Shown: positions 22,832-33,454 of the stretch, one piece after another | How positions within the stretch are numbered: the first letter of the stretch is position 1 | Layout: every line of letters begins with the position of its first letter | Source of the DNA: Ambrosia x helenae | Taxonomy: Eukaryota; Streptophyta; Magnoliopsida; Asterales; Asteraceae | Assembly: GCA_030844895.1 (NCBI GenBank) | Contig: CM061226.1 | Coordinates: 41,176,238 to 41,240,237 of the forward strand | Reading direction: 5' to 3' | DNA length: 64,000 nucleotides | Made by a program: the position numbers and the translations under genes | Notes under the pieces: generated by a model | Told to the model about the DNA's origin: nothing | Seen by the model: only the letters and a program-made list of their open reading frames with translations | Database searches by the model: none

Positions 22832-23611
22832 CTGTTGTGCAATTTTTCCTAAAAACGCTTCAAACACATTCAAAACGACTCGAAACATCATCAAACACAA
22901 CAGTCAAGCATAGATAACTTATTCCTACAAAACCCCACCGATTTCCCCCGATAATACGTCCGTTTCAGCCCTTTCCCAAAATGGTAAAGATTATGGAAAC
23001 ATCACTTTCATGCATGAATTATTTACCCAAATTGGAAACTTTTGAAATCGATTCATGCTTAGCTTAAAATACTCAGTTTGTCGATTATCCGATCTTTCTT
23101 ATCCATTCTATTGATCATAAATATTCATACATCAAGTTTTTAATCCAATAAAACCCCCAAATATCATCATATCCAATCCTAACCCTAAACAACAATATTC
23201 CAACATTAATAACAATCCTATATCATGTTTCTATCATAGATATAGCAGCAATTCATTGAACAACACATAACACCACATAATACACAATTTACATATGTTA
23301 TTCATCATGAAAACCTATGTTAAATGATCATGTTTTGATTTAGAAAGATGTTTAAAAGGTTTTTATTCGTAAAAACACCCTTAGAACAGATCCGGACAAT
23401 TAGGGTTAGATGAAAACGAATTAAAATGCTTTTAAAAGGTTTAGGATTATGAACACACCTTGGATTCTTGTTTAGATGTTGTAGATAGGTTAGATTATGA
23501 AAAAGAAGAGCAAAAACTCCTTCCTGAGTGTTTTAGATCGTTTGAGAGCGTTTTGGGACGGTTAGGGTTTGTGAAATGATGAAAAATGACAAAGGTTGGT
23601 ATTTATACTAA

Positions 23612-23790
23612 TCCTCCTTCGCCCCAATTCATTGGTCGAAGGAGGTCTCCTTCGAACCTTTCACAGGGTCGAATGAGCCCTGTTTGGTCGAAGGGAATTC
23701 CTCAAATTCCACTTCCCTGGTTCGCCCACTTACAAGGGTCGAACCAGACACTTACTTCTCCTTCGACCACTCGAAGTGGTCGAACCAAGA
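23612..23790 (-). repeat. Word array 1 of the chromovirus LTR
   Basis: About eight GGTCGAAGGAG/CTCCTTCGCCC-type words end four bases from the minus-strand TATA box at 23600-23607. The position in the LTR matches that of the GGCGANTAGG array in solo LTRs A and B. Confidence 0.8.
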
Positions 23791-24168
23791 CCCCTTCTTA
23801 ACTAGTTTTCCAGTTTGTCGTGTTTAACGCATTCTAACACATCTTAAACACATAAGCATGCATCCTTAGTCTATATTTAACACATTTAAGTACAGATAAT
23901 CATTTACACATCATTTAAACACATCTATGTATATAATCCACCACACGACCCATAATCTACACATATACTTAATTAGTTCATGTAATGTTACCAACAACAG
24001 AAACCGGTACTAGTGTATTACCAAAACGACTCCCAATGATCCTCCAGATCATTGTACCCTGGACAATCCTAACTTGACCCGACTCAACTAACCCAGTTAA
24101 GTTTGTTTATAAACGTTTCTCGCTAAGGTAGGCTTAGATGTTACTAATATGTTTAAGCCGAACATGCC

Positions 24169-24310
24169 GGGTGTCACATCATCCCCACGTTGAAAGAATT
24201 TTCATCCCGAAAATTGCGCAAAGCCCCAAAAGTAGGAAACAAAAAGAACAGAACAAAAAGAAAAATTACCGGATGTCACATCATCCCCACGTTAAAAGGA
24301 ATCTCGACCC
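24169..24310 (-). repeat. Duplicated polypurine tract and LTR edge
   Basis: The block TGTCACATCATCCCCACGTT, containing the LTR terminus and the polypurine tract (GTGGGGATGA on the minus strand), occurs at 24172-24191 and again at 24274-24293, offset 102 bp. Similarity continues about 25 bases further. The inner copy is followed by an LTR-start-like TGTGACATCCGG on the minus strand. Confidence 0.7.
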
Positions 24311-24315
24311 GAGAT

Positions 24316-25248
24316 TCATTCCGCTTCGGCAGTAACATGCCTCGATTCAAACGCGCGTTTCGGAAAAAGATGAGGATACTTATCTTTCATCTGATCCTCC
24401 CGTTCCCATGTGAACTCCGGTCCACGGTTCGAGTTCCAACGGACTTTAACGATGCGGATTTTACTCCGACGAAGGCTACGAATCTTGTAGTCGAGGATCT
24501 CGACAGGTTCCTCCACAATGCGAAGACGATCATCAACCTTGATCTCTTCCAGTGGTACAATGAGAGATTCATCAGCCAAACACTTCTTCAAGTTAGAAAC
24601 ATGGAAGACGTTGTGTACGCTACCGAGCTCCGCCGGTAAGTCAAGTATGTATGCCACCGGTCCAATCCGATCCAAGATTGCGAACGGTCCGACATAACGA
24701 GGGTTAAGCTTGCCACGCTTTCCAAAGCGTATGACGCCCTTCCATGGTGAAACTTTCAGAAGTACCTTGTCCCCAACCTGGAACTCTAAAGGTTTTCGAC
24801 GGCGATCGGCATAGCTCTTCTGACGATCCCGTGCAGCAGCCAAACGTTGACGGATCTGTACGATTTTCTCCGAAGTTTCGTACACGAGTTCCGGACCAGT
24901 GAGCTGGATCTCGCCCACCTCGGCCCAACAAAGTGGTGATCGACATTTCCGTCCGTAAAGAGCCTCGAACGGAGCTGCCTTGATGCTAGAGTGATAGCTG
25001 TTGTTGTAGGAGAACTCCACTAACGGCAGGTGGATCTCCCAACTTTTGCCAAAATCGATAACACATGCCCGAAGCATGTCTTCCAAGGTTTGAATCGTCC
25101 GCTCACTCTGTCCATCAGTTTGCGGATGATAAGCCGTACTCAAATCCAACTGAGTACCCAAAGCCTTGTGCAGAGCCTTCTAGAAACGCGAAGCGAAACG
25201 AGAATCACGATCAGAGATAATAGAAACAGGCACTCCGTGCCGAGCAAC
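24316..25248 (-). pseudogene. pol: Chromovirus pol, part 2: integrase C-terminal half and chromodomain
   Basis: This continues the integrase core that is cut at 30787. The second catalytic Asp is in IISDRDSRF near the start and the Glu in HPQTDGQSERTIQTLED. The strand-transfer core is followed by a GKRGKLNPRYVGPF (GPF/Y) region and a chromodomain-like end (EILDYKIRSLRRSKIRIVKV, then FTWERE and YPHLF), the feature that names chromoviruses. A TAG replaces the expected Trp codon at 25180-25182 just after SRF. The first five bases at the junction, GCAAC, are the target duplication of the nested element. Confidence 0.93.
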
Positions 25249-25380
25249 TGTAACATCGCAAAAATTTGCAAATTTTATATACGTATATTATTTTTATAAT
25301 ATGTCTAGGTTTTATTTCCCGACCACACAACTTATATATATATATATATAAACATATATATATATATAATAATAATAATG

Positions 25381-25421
<41 letters not shown>

Positions 25422-26283
25422 AATAAAACTAGTTGTTAAAACCTTAGCCCAAACCCAAACCACCCTTCCCTTTTCCTCCTTCGCGAATCAGCAGCAGCAG
25501 ACTTTGTTTTTTTTTTATTTTTTTTCTTTTTCTTTTTTCTTCTCTTTTGACCAAATCAATTAGCTTGATTAAACGCAATTAACCATGGTTTTGACTCGGA
25601 TTCGTAATTATCGGCCTATCACGAGTCTTATATCATCAATTCATACCAAATTAAGCTTAATCACGCGTAAACGTTTAATGCCGAGTCAAACATACTAATT
25701 CAGTGACTCAGACCTCAATACTATAAATTGATCCTTCCCAAGCAAGCACAACTCGCCATTATCTCTTTCTCCATCCACAATTCCACTTAAAATCTTCTGT
25801 TTTAGTGATGTTCTTCGCGTTTTGACTTTTAGAGTTGACCAACCATTCATATACGAATCGTATCTGTAAGTTGAATTTTTTTATGGGTTTTAATGATCGG
25901 CCAACACTCATATTATAACAGTCATCAGGGTTGATTATGCACTCGATTTATTTCTAGTATGTTCTCACATATGGACTAGATTGACATGACACATGAATTG
26001 CACAATATTTTTATTCAATTATCAAAAACCTATGTAATTCTCACCAACTTTTGTTGACCCAAAACATTTTCAACTTAACATGTTTCAGGTTCTATTTGCT
26101 TGAAGATTTGAATTGATGCTTGAAGATATGTGTATAGTTTTATTCAATTTGATGTACAAATTCTAGAACTATTGTATGTAATTCATTTAAATCATTTAAT
26201 GGAATCTATTATTCACCATGAGCTACTGAACAATCATCATTACGTGACATCCCGATGTTTCCGCCATCGGTTGGGGTGTTACA
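25249..26283 (+). repeat. 5' LTR of the gag-only element, internally deleted (1,035 bp)
   Basis: It aligns with the 3' LTR except that 29046-30408, or an equivalent stretch, is missing. The joint at 25908-25910 is TCA, present at both breakpoints of the intact copy (29043-29045 and 30406-30408). The TATA box (25722-25729) and intron acceptor (26087-26088) are kept; the intron donor is lost. Confidence 0.9.
25317..25419. repeat. (TA)n and (AAT)n microsatellites in the LTR
   Basis: Runs of TA are followed by runs of AAT/ATA. The matching stretch in the 3' LTR (28471-28555) differs mainly in repeat number. Confidence 0.9.
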
Positions 26284-26286
26284 GAT

Positions 26287-26304
26287 TGGTATCAGAGCCA
26301 TGGT
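26287..26304 (+). promoter_or_regulatory. Primer-binding site (initiator tRNA-Met)
   Basis: TGGTATCAGAGCCATGGT, three bases after the LTR end, is complementary to the 3' end of plant initiator tRNA-Met over 18 bases. Confidence 0.92.
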
Positions 26305-26808
26305 TATAGGGAATTAGGTTATTAGAAAAAAATAATCTAGTCTATAACCATAGGATTTAACCAGTACTTGCTTCTTTTACTTGCTATTCTCTATCTCCCT
26401 CCTACTTCATATCTCTACTTTCACCCCTACAAGAAGGTTGCTCTCCATCACTGGATTCACTCTTAGACTAATAAGGCAAAATCCTCAGGTTTAACCTGAA
26501 CCACCTTGAGATCTCGTCGAAGTTCTAGATTTTAATAACGAACACGTGCAATCTGGAAGGGTGAACGCCTGTATTCTGAGTCTTCTGTCTAGGCTGGCAT
26601 TGCGCATATATCCCAATCAGACGAGGGACCCGGATGCCTACCTGGGAATTCTCGGGATGAGTGTTCACTTATAGGCTAAAGCATGTCTTCATATGTTATT
26701 AGAATTTAGAATCTTTGATAAGTCAACGTTTTCGTTTATTCGTTTTAATGAATAAATGATTACACTCCTTATATAATCTCATTCATTTCACTGTGTCTCT
26801 TACAGATC

Positions 26809-27897
26809 ATGCCTCCACGTCGCAGTGCTCGTCTTAACAGTGGTGAAAATCATGATGAAGGAAGTAGCAATCACAACCACAACCACGATACTAACCACAA
26901 CAACAACAATGGTGTCAATGCCCAACTGGCTGCAATCATTTCTCAACAAATGGCGCAGCAAATCGCAACTCTGGTTCCCAACATACTAGCTCAAGTCATC
27001 CAGTTGAACGGCAATGGAACGACAACGGGAATGGAAATGGAAATGGACACCACAACGGGAATGGACTTCCAGCCTGTACCCTTAAGCACTTTAATTCTTG
27101 CAATCCCAAAATTCAGTGGAGAAGAAGGAGCTTCAGGACTCCTACAATGGTTTGAGGGTATTGAAAATACCTTCATTAACAGTGAATGCCCCGACAACTT
27201 TAAAGTCCGTTATGCCATGAGTGTTCTTCACAAGCGAGCACTCACTTGGTGGAATGAAGAAAAACGCACTCGCGGAGCCGAAGCTGCACTAGCCTTAACC
27301 TGGGATCAAGCTAAAGACATTATGAAGGCAGAGTTCTGTCCTCGTAATGAAATTAAGAAGCTGGAAGATGAATTTCATGATCTTGCTCAAGACAGTGGGG
27401 AAAACCTCGCTTACAACACTCGTTTTCACGAACTTAGCTTACTGCTACCCCACAAAGTCACCCCTTTGCCCATTGCGATCGAAAAATACATTGGTGGCTT
27501 ACCGATGCAGATTCAAGACACGGTGTGGGGAAGGAACCCTGCTACTTTGGAGGAAGCAAAGCGTTTGGCTGCTACCCTAACAGATAACCATGTGAAGGCA
27601 GGAACCCTGACTCGTAAAGGGGAAAAGAAGGATACTCCCCAACCTGCCGTTGATATCAAAACTGAGGCCTCAACCAACGGGAAGAACAAGGTCAGGAATT
27701 TTGCAATAGACACCACTGCCCCACCCACCAAGAAACAATACAATGGGAACCTACCTAAGTGTGACACCTGCCAGTATCACCATCCAACTCAAGTACCCTG
27801 CCGACAGTGCACCAATTGTCAAAGGTATGGGCATCTTGCAGATGCTTGTCGAATCCCTGCTACCGACGCTCTTGATGCTCCAAATAATCCCGCTTGA
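26809..27897 (+). CDS. gag: Intact Gag polyprotein of the gag-only element (362 aa)
   Basis: This is the capsid/nucleocapsid protein that packages the element's RNA in cytoplasmic particles. It starts MPPRRSARLNSGE, has a His/Asn-rich stretch at residues 20-36, then the retrotransposon gag core at about 100-245 (IPKFSGEEGASGLLQWFEGI, ALTWWNEE, FCPRNEIKKLEDEF). It ends with a Cys/His region at about 320-350, including one CCHC knuckle CTNCQRYGHLADAC. The frame has no stop or frameshift, and nearby gag/pol genes are broken. No pol follows; the frame closes with TGA and is followed by about 490 bases of non-coding sequence. An uninterrupted gag in an element without enzymes suggests recent mobility by trans-complementation, which is inferred. 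Confidence 0.93.
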   Translation: MPPRRSARLNSGENHDEGSSNHNHNHDTNHNNNNGVNAQLAAIISQQMAQQIATLVPNILAQVIQLNGNGTTTGMEMEMDTTTGMDFQPVPLSTLILAIPKFSGEEGASGLLQWFEGIENTFINSECPDNFKVRYAMSVLHKRALTWWNEEKRTRGAEAALALTWDQAKDIMKAEFCPRNEIKKLEDEFHDLAQDSGENLAYNTRFHELSLLLPHKVTPLPIAIEKYIGGLPMQIQDTVWGRNPATLEEAKRLAATLTDNHVKAGTLTRKGEKKDTPQPAVDIKTEASTNGKNKVRNFAIDTTAPPTKKQYNGNLPKCDTCQYHHPTQVPCRQCTNCQRYGHLADACRIPATDALDAPNNPA

Positions 27898-28102
27898 GAC
27901 CCTCCAACTACTTAACAGCAAACCCTACCATTTGAATAATATCTGTTTTCTCTTTAATTTCATGTATTGCCACTTTTGAATCAAATAATAAATTCAAGTA
28001 TTATCATAACATCTGTGTGCATGCTTGTTTTAATGTGAACTGATTGCTACATCTATACTTGCTTACTTGTACAACAAATAGTTGACTACCAAACAATCTA
28101 CT

Positions 28103-28222
28103 TAACGATTGGTAGAGGTCATCATGTCTTTCCAACAGTCGGGAGAGGCCCTACCACCTCCTCAACGATTGGTGGGGGACTATCAGACCTGCTCAACAAT
28201 CGGTAAAGTCATAAAAGGACGC
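28103..28222 (+). repeat. Four imperfect 30-bp units before the 3' LTR
   Basis: Units starting YAACGATTGGTRGAGG or YAACARTCGG begin at 28103, 28133, 28163 and 28193, a period of exactly 30 bp. They lie in the non-coding stretch between gag and the polypurine tract. Confidence 0.75.
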
Positions 28223-28377
28223 AAAACCCTAATGTAAGGTAAATTGGTAATTACGGTCCGGAACGTAATCATGAATTTACAGGTACATTAAGGTAGTGTG
28301 AAATTTTATCAAGGTTTCCGGTAGTTAACCAATTGCAAATCTAGTGTTTCTCTTAACTTCGAGACAAAGTTCCTAAA

Positions 28378-28388
28378 GTAGGGGAGAC
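28378..28388 (+). promoter_or_regulatory. Polypurine tract of the gag-only element
   Basis: GTAGGGGAGAC stands directly before the 3' LTR start TGTAACATCG, the place where plus-strand synthesis is primed. Confidence 0.75.
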
Positions 28389-29179
28389 TGTAACATCGCA
28401 AAAATTTGCAAATTTTATATACGTATATTATTTTTATAATATGTCTAGGTTTTATTTCCCGACCACACAACTTATATATATATATATATACACATATATA
28501 TATATATATATAATAATAACAATAATAATAATAATGATAATAATAATAATAATAACAAAAATAAAACTAGTTGTTAAACCTTAGCCCAAACCCAAACCAC
28601 CCTTCCCTTTTCCTCCTTCGCGAATCAGCAGCATCAGACTTTGTTTTTTTTATTTTTTTTCTTTTTCTTTTTTCTTCTCTTTTGACCAAATCAATTAGCT
28701 TGATTAAACGCAATTAACCATGGTTTTGACTCGGATTCGTAATTATCGGCCTATCACGAGTCTTATATCATCAATTCATACCAAATTAAGCTTAATCACG
28801 CGTAAACGTTTAATGCCGAGTCAAACATACTAATTCAGTGACTCAGACCTCAATACTATAAATTGATCCTTCCCAAGCAAGCACAACTCGCCATTATCTC
28901 TTTCTCCATCCACAATTCCACTTAAAATCTTCTGTTTTAGTGATGTTCTTCGCGTTTTGACTTTTAGAGTTGACCAACCATTCATATACGAATCGTATCT
29001 GTAAGTTGAATTTTTTTATGGGTTTTAATGATCGGCCAACACTCAGTGTTTACCCCATGATTAATTGGGTTAACATTGTGTGATTCGAACGATTGCAAAA
29101 TCTAGGGCTTATTCTTATTAAATTGGGGAAGAACATGTAATCGTGTCTAAGAATAAATATTAAACGAACTGAAATCAGA

Positions 29180-29255
29180 CACAACCACTGGTCTAGACCA
29201 AGTGGTTGTGCTTGGTGGCTCCTAAACAGGCCACGCGAGTTCGAGTCTTGCAACA
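29180..29255 (+). other. tRNA-like stretch inside the LTR
   Basis: ACCAAGTGGTTGTGCTTGG (A-box-like) and GCGAGTTCGAGTCTTGC (B-box-like) stand at a spacing typical of tRNA-derived Pol III promoters. It is too irregular to fold as a true tRNA. It could be an embedded SINE head. Confidence 0.4.
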
Positions 29256-30105
29256 GCAGCCTATTTTATTTTTCATATGCTTTGTTTTTCCAAGTTTTTA
29301 GTATATATTGTTTGTATTTTAAAAATTCATTTTAAAATACTAAAACTCTTTTAAAAATTCTACAAAAAAATATTTGTATCAATCTGATGAAAAAGTTTAA
29401 CACCCAATTTTAGTTTTCAAAAATTTATTTATTTATTATATATAATAAATAAATCAAGTTTATTCTATTTTATTTATAAAAATCTATAAAAATATCAAAA
29501 CGATCTTATTAATTTCCACAAAAATTATCATGGGTTTTTATAACATTAAGCCTTTCAGAAATGATTTTTATTTCTGAAAAATCATTTATTTAATATTTTT
29601 AATCAATTTTTGTTAGTTTTAATCATAAATAAATCATAATAAATCCAATTTTTAATATTTTTGCACCAAAATTTTATACAAATTATTTCTGATCATTTAG
29701 AACAGAAATATAATTTTTAAAATGATAATTCTTTAATTTTAGTAATTTTTAATTATTAAAGTTAAAGTTTGACAATTTGTATGAAATAGATTTAATAATC
29801 TATTTTAAAGAAAATAATTTTATAAAAATTATTTTTATACTTTAAACATATTCTTGTGACCATCTTGGATTTAAAATTCATAAAGAGATTTTTGGTTATT
29901 TATTTACTAAATTTCTCTCAATTGGCGAATATTTTTAATATTAATCAAACGAGCAATTATCCCCAAATTCGAAGCCCTAGAAACTTATACATTTGTAGAT
30001 TTGATAGACTTAGACATATTTATTACCTCTTTATAGGGTGATACTTGATATATTTGGGCAACACAATTATCCAAAATTTCTCAACAGATATAACAATTTA
30101 CCAAG

Positions 30106-30586
30106 GTGAGTTTTACATAGCCCCTTTTCTATTTATCACCATTTTTGGGGTGAAACATGTTACAACATCATTTATGCAATTCAATCATCAATGTGTCTAT
30201 GTGTTTTCTATGTTGCATTATGTCTTGAGCATGATTAGAGTAAGCACCATTCTAGCATAATCATTAACTCCGTACAAGCCGACGGTATACATTGATAGAT
30301 CTATTGGACTGACAATCCCACCCGGATACGTGCCTCCTACAAAGGTAGCGTGGGTGTTTGTTATCGCATAACATATTCAAGTGAACCATGAGCGTATGGT
30401 ATGTATCATATTATAACAGTCATCAGGGTTGATTATGCACTCGATTTATTTCTAGTATGTTCTCACATATGGACTAGATTGACATGACACATGAATTGCA
30501 CAATATTTTTATTCAATTATCAAAAACCTATGTAATTCTCACCAACTTTTGTTGACCCAAAACATTTTCAACTTAACATGTTTCAG
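30106..30586 (+). other. Predicted leader intron in the gag-only element LTR
   Basis: Donor CAAG/GTGAGTTTTAC at 30106, GTTGAC at 30551-30556 and acceptor CATGTTTCAG/GTTC ending at 30586, 481 bp. It is 30 bases from the branch-like block to the acceptor. Confidence 0.5.
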
Positions 30587-30786
30587 GTTCTATTTGCTTG
30601 AAGATTTGAATTGATGCTTGAAGATATGTGTATAGTTTTATTTAATTTGATGTACAAATTCTAGAACTATTGTATGTAATTCATTTAAATCATTTAATGG
30701 AATCTATTATTCACCATGAGCTACTGAACAATCATCATTACGTGACATCCCGATGTTTCCGCCATCGGTTGGGGTGTTACAGCAAC

Positions 30787-33454
30787 CACCTCTTTAAGGT
30801 AAAGTCGAGCCAACCGCTCGAGTCCATCGGTTTCCTTAATAGGTATAAAACGCGCCGATTTTGTCAACCGGTCAACAATCACCCAGATCATATCATAACC
30901 ACTAGGTGATCTTGGCAGCTTGGTGACAAAATCCATCGTGATTCGCTCCCACTTCCATTCCGGAACCTCTGGTTGTTGCAGGAGACCAGACGGCCTCTGG
31001 TATTCCACCTTGACTTTAGCACAAGTCAAACATTTGCTGACGTAAGAAGCTATGTCAGCTTTCATGTTCGGCCACCAATAAAGTATCTTCAAATCCTGAT
31101 ACATCTTATCGGAGCCAGGGTGGATAGAATACCGGGATTTGTGAGCTTCGTTCCAAAACAAGCTCGCGCAATCCCCCGAACAATGGGACCCAAACACGTC
31201 CCGCAAAATAGTGTAAACCATCGGTTCTGAGTTCAAGATGCTTGTCAGCACTGTGCATAGTTTCAGCCTTAAGGTTTTCCTCCTTCAAGGCTTCCAACTG
31301 TGCAGAACGGATTTGGTCAGACAACGACGAATGAATGGTGAGCTGTAGGGCTCGAACGCGACGAGGATTCGCAGACTCCTTCCTGCTCAAGGCGTCCGCC
31401 ACAACGTTCGCCTTGCCAGGATGGTATTTGATGGCACAGTCATAATCGTTCAGAAGTTCAACCCAGCGACGCTGCCGCATGTTCAACACCTTCTGGTCGA
31501 AAATATGTTGAAGACTCTTGTGATCGGTATATACTTCACACTTGGTACCGTACAAGTAATGTCTCCAGATTTTCAACGCAAAAACTACCGCACCCAGTTC
31601 CAAGTCATGAGTAGTGTAGTTCTTCTCATGAACTATGAGTTGACGAGAAGCATAAGCAATAACCCTCCCGCGCTGCATCAACACGCAACCGAGACCCCGA
31701 ATTGAAGCATCACAGTACACAACAAAGTCGTCCGTACCCTCTGGCAAGGATAGGATAGGTGCAGAACAAAGTTTAAGCTTCAGCATCTGAAATGCTGATT
31801 CTTGTGGTTCATCCCAGTCGAACTTTCGGTCCTTCTGGGTAAGAGCAGTGAGGGGTTGAGCGATCTTCGAAAATCCCTAAATGAAACGACGATAATAACC
31901 CGCAAGACCTAGGAATTGCCGCACCTCAGATGGCGCCTTTGGTGCTTCCCAGTCCTTAATAGCTTCGATCTTAGCCGGATCGACATGAATTCCCAGTTCA
32001 TTCACCACATGTCCTAGGAATTGAACTTCACGTAACCAGAAATCACACTTCGAGAACTTAGCATACAACTGCTCTTGTCTCAAAAGTTCCAAGACCAACC
32101 GCAGATGTTCCTCATGATCCGCCTTGTTCTTGGAATAAATCAGAATGTCGTCAATGAACACGATGACGAACTTATCAAGGTAAGGTTTGCAAACGCGGTT
32201 CATCAGATCCATGAACACCTCCGGTGCGTTAGTGAGACCGAAAGGCATGACCAAGAACTCAAAATGGCCATAAGGAGTGCGAAAAGCAGTCTTCTGAATG
32301 TCGGCTTCCCTGACGCGCAACTGGTGATAACCGGACCGCAAATCAATCTTCGAATAATAGCTAGAGCCCTGAAGCTGGTCAAAGAGGTCATCAATGCAAG
32401 GAAGAGGATAACGATTCTTGATGGTCACTTTGTTCAGCTCACGATAATCAATACACATGCGAAGACTTCCGTCCTTCTTCTTCACGAACAAAATAGGAGC
32501 TCTCCACGGGGAAGAACTCGGTCGAATGAAACCCTTTTCCAAGAGTTCCTGTAACTGGCTGGACAACTCTTGCATCTCGGGAGGTGCAAGAAGATATGGA
32601 GCTCGGGCCATAGGAGCTGCGCCCGGAGTGAGCTCAATACCAAACTCAACCTGACGATGGGGAGGAAGACAAGGTAAATCATCAGGAAACACATCAGAAA
32701 AGTCACGAACCACCGGAATATCCTCGATCTTCTTCTCATCGTCAGTAGAAACGTTAACAAGTGCCAGAATGGCCGAACAGCCCTTCCGAAGATACTTACG
32801 GGCTTTCATGCTAGAAATGATACTCAGCGGAGCACAGCTTTTCTCGCCACGAACCGAAAGAATCTCTCCATCAGGGAGAGGGATCCGAATAACCTTGTCA
32901 AAACAAACGATCTCCGCGCGATACAACGATAACCAATCCATGCCAACCACGACATCAAAACTACCCAGGGGTACCGGCATAAGGTCAATGGGGAAAGACA
33001 AACCCGACAGTTCCAAGCGACATTCCCTAAGGGTGTGTGTCGCTTCGATTTTCTTACCATCAGCCAATTCTATTAAGTACTTAGCCTCTAAAGGTGTGGG
33101 TACTATATCTAGCAATCGACTAACATCTAAAGATACGAAACTCTTATCGGCACCAGAATCAAACAAGACAGAAACATAGCGATCATTAAGAAGGAACGTA
33201 CCGGTAACTGTGTCTGGATCCTGCCTAGCCTCCGCAGATCCAATGACGAAAGCACGTGCAGTCCTGCCTCCGCCGCCGTGGTTCCCGTTACCGTTCCCGC
33301 TCCTCCCATTATCGCCCTGCTTCAGTTTGGGACAGTCACGCTTGAAATGTCCCGTGTCACCACAGTTATAACACCCCTGCCTCCCCTGAGTTCCCTGAGC
33401 AGCAGGAGCAGGAGTAACCGTAGGAGTCTGGTTGGGGTGAGTGCCACCTTGCAA
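30787..33454 (-). pseudogene. pol: Chromovirus pol, part 1: protease, RT, RNase H and integrase N-terminus
   Basis: Read on the minus strand: a CCHC knuckle (CYNCGDTGHFKRDC), aspartic protease (VLFDSGADKSFVS), reverse transcriptase with SPWRAPILFVKKKDGSLR, the MPFGLTNAP block and the FIDDIL catalytic centre, RNase H (YCDASIRGLG, DLELGAVVFAL, YTDHKSL, ADALSRK), then the integrase HHCC finger and the first Asp (ERITMDFVTKL). Defects: a stop after QFLGLAGYYRRFI (near 31877), a frameshift near 31140-31160 just after RNase H, and the insertion at 30781. Gag and pol also lie in different frames near 33440. The protein would copy the RNA and integrate the cDNA; this copy cannot. Confidence 0.95.

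Larger units (their letters stand above)
21599..24178 (-). repeat. 3' LTR of the chromovirus (2,580 bp)
   Basis: On the plus strand it starts TGTCACACCCTCAAATTACC and ends CCGGGTGTCACA. Word clusters lie at 22639-22831 and 23612-23790. The TATA box is at 23600-23607 and the predicted leader intron at 21871-22340, all on the minus strand. Confidence 0.95.
25249..30781 (+). mobile_element. Gag-only LTR element (TR-GAG type) nested in the integrase
   Basis: A plus-strand element with TGTAACATCGC...GGGTGTTACA ends and a perfect GCAAC target duplication (25244-25248 and 30782-30786). The internal region is only 2.1 kb and holds a perfect iMet-type primer site, one intact gag and a polypurine tract. 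There is no protease, RT, RNase H or integrase. It fits the described TR-GAG class, which must borrow enzymes from a full element. The LTRs share blocks with the chromovirus LTRs (AGGTGAGTTT, GATAGATCTATTGG), so a chromovirus is the likely helper. The LTR copies are nearly identical where both exist, consistent with insertion after the host element. Confidence 0.93.
28389..30781 (+). repeat. 3' LTR of the gag-only element (2,393 bp)
   Basis: The complete LTR, TGTAACATCGC to GGGTGTTACA. The TATA box is TATAAATT at 28857-28864. It contains the tRNA-like stretch at 29180-29255 and the predicted leader intron at 30106-30586. It carries no promoter word array of the kind seen in the other LTRs. 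Confidence 0.93.

Noticed and set aside
24190..24639. Plus-strand frame of 149 codons
   Set aside because: It is antisense to the chromovirus integrase and chromodomain region, which is conserved on the minus strand.
29180..29255. True tRNA gene
   Set aside because: The boxes are present but the sequence does not fold into the four arms of a tRNA.
33322..33440. Leu-run at the end of the chromovirus gag frame as a membrane segment
   Set aside because: It is an out-of-frame reading of the linker between two zinc knuckles after a frameshift.
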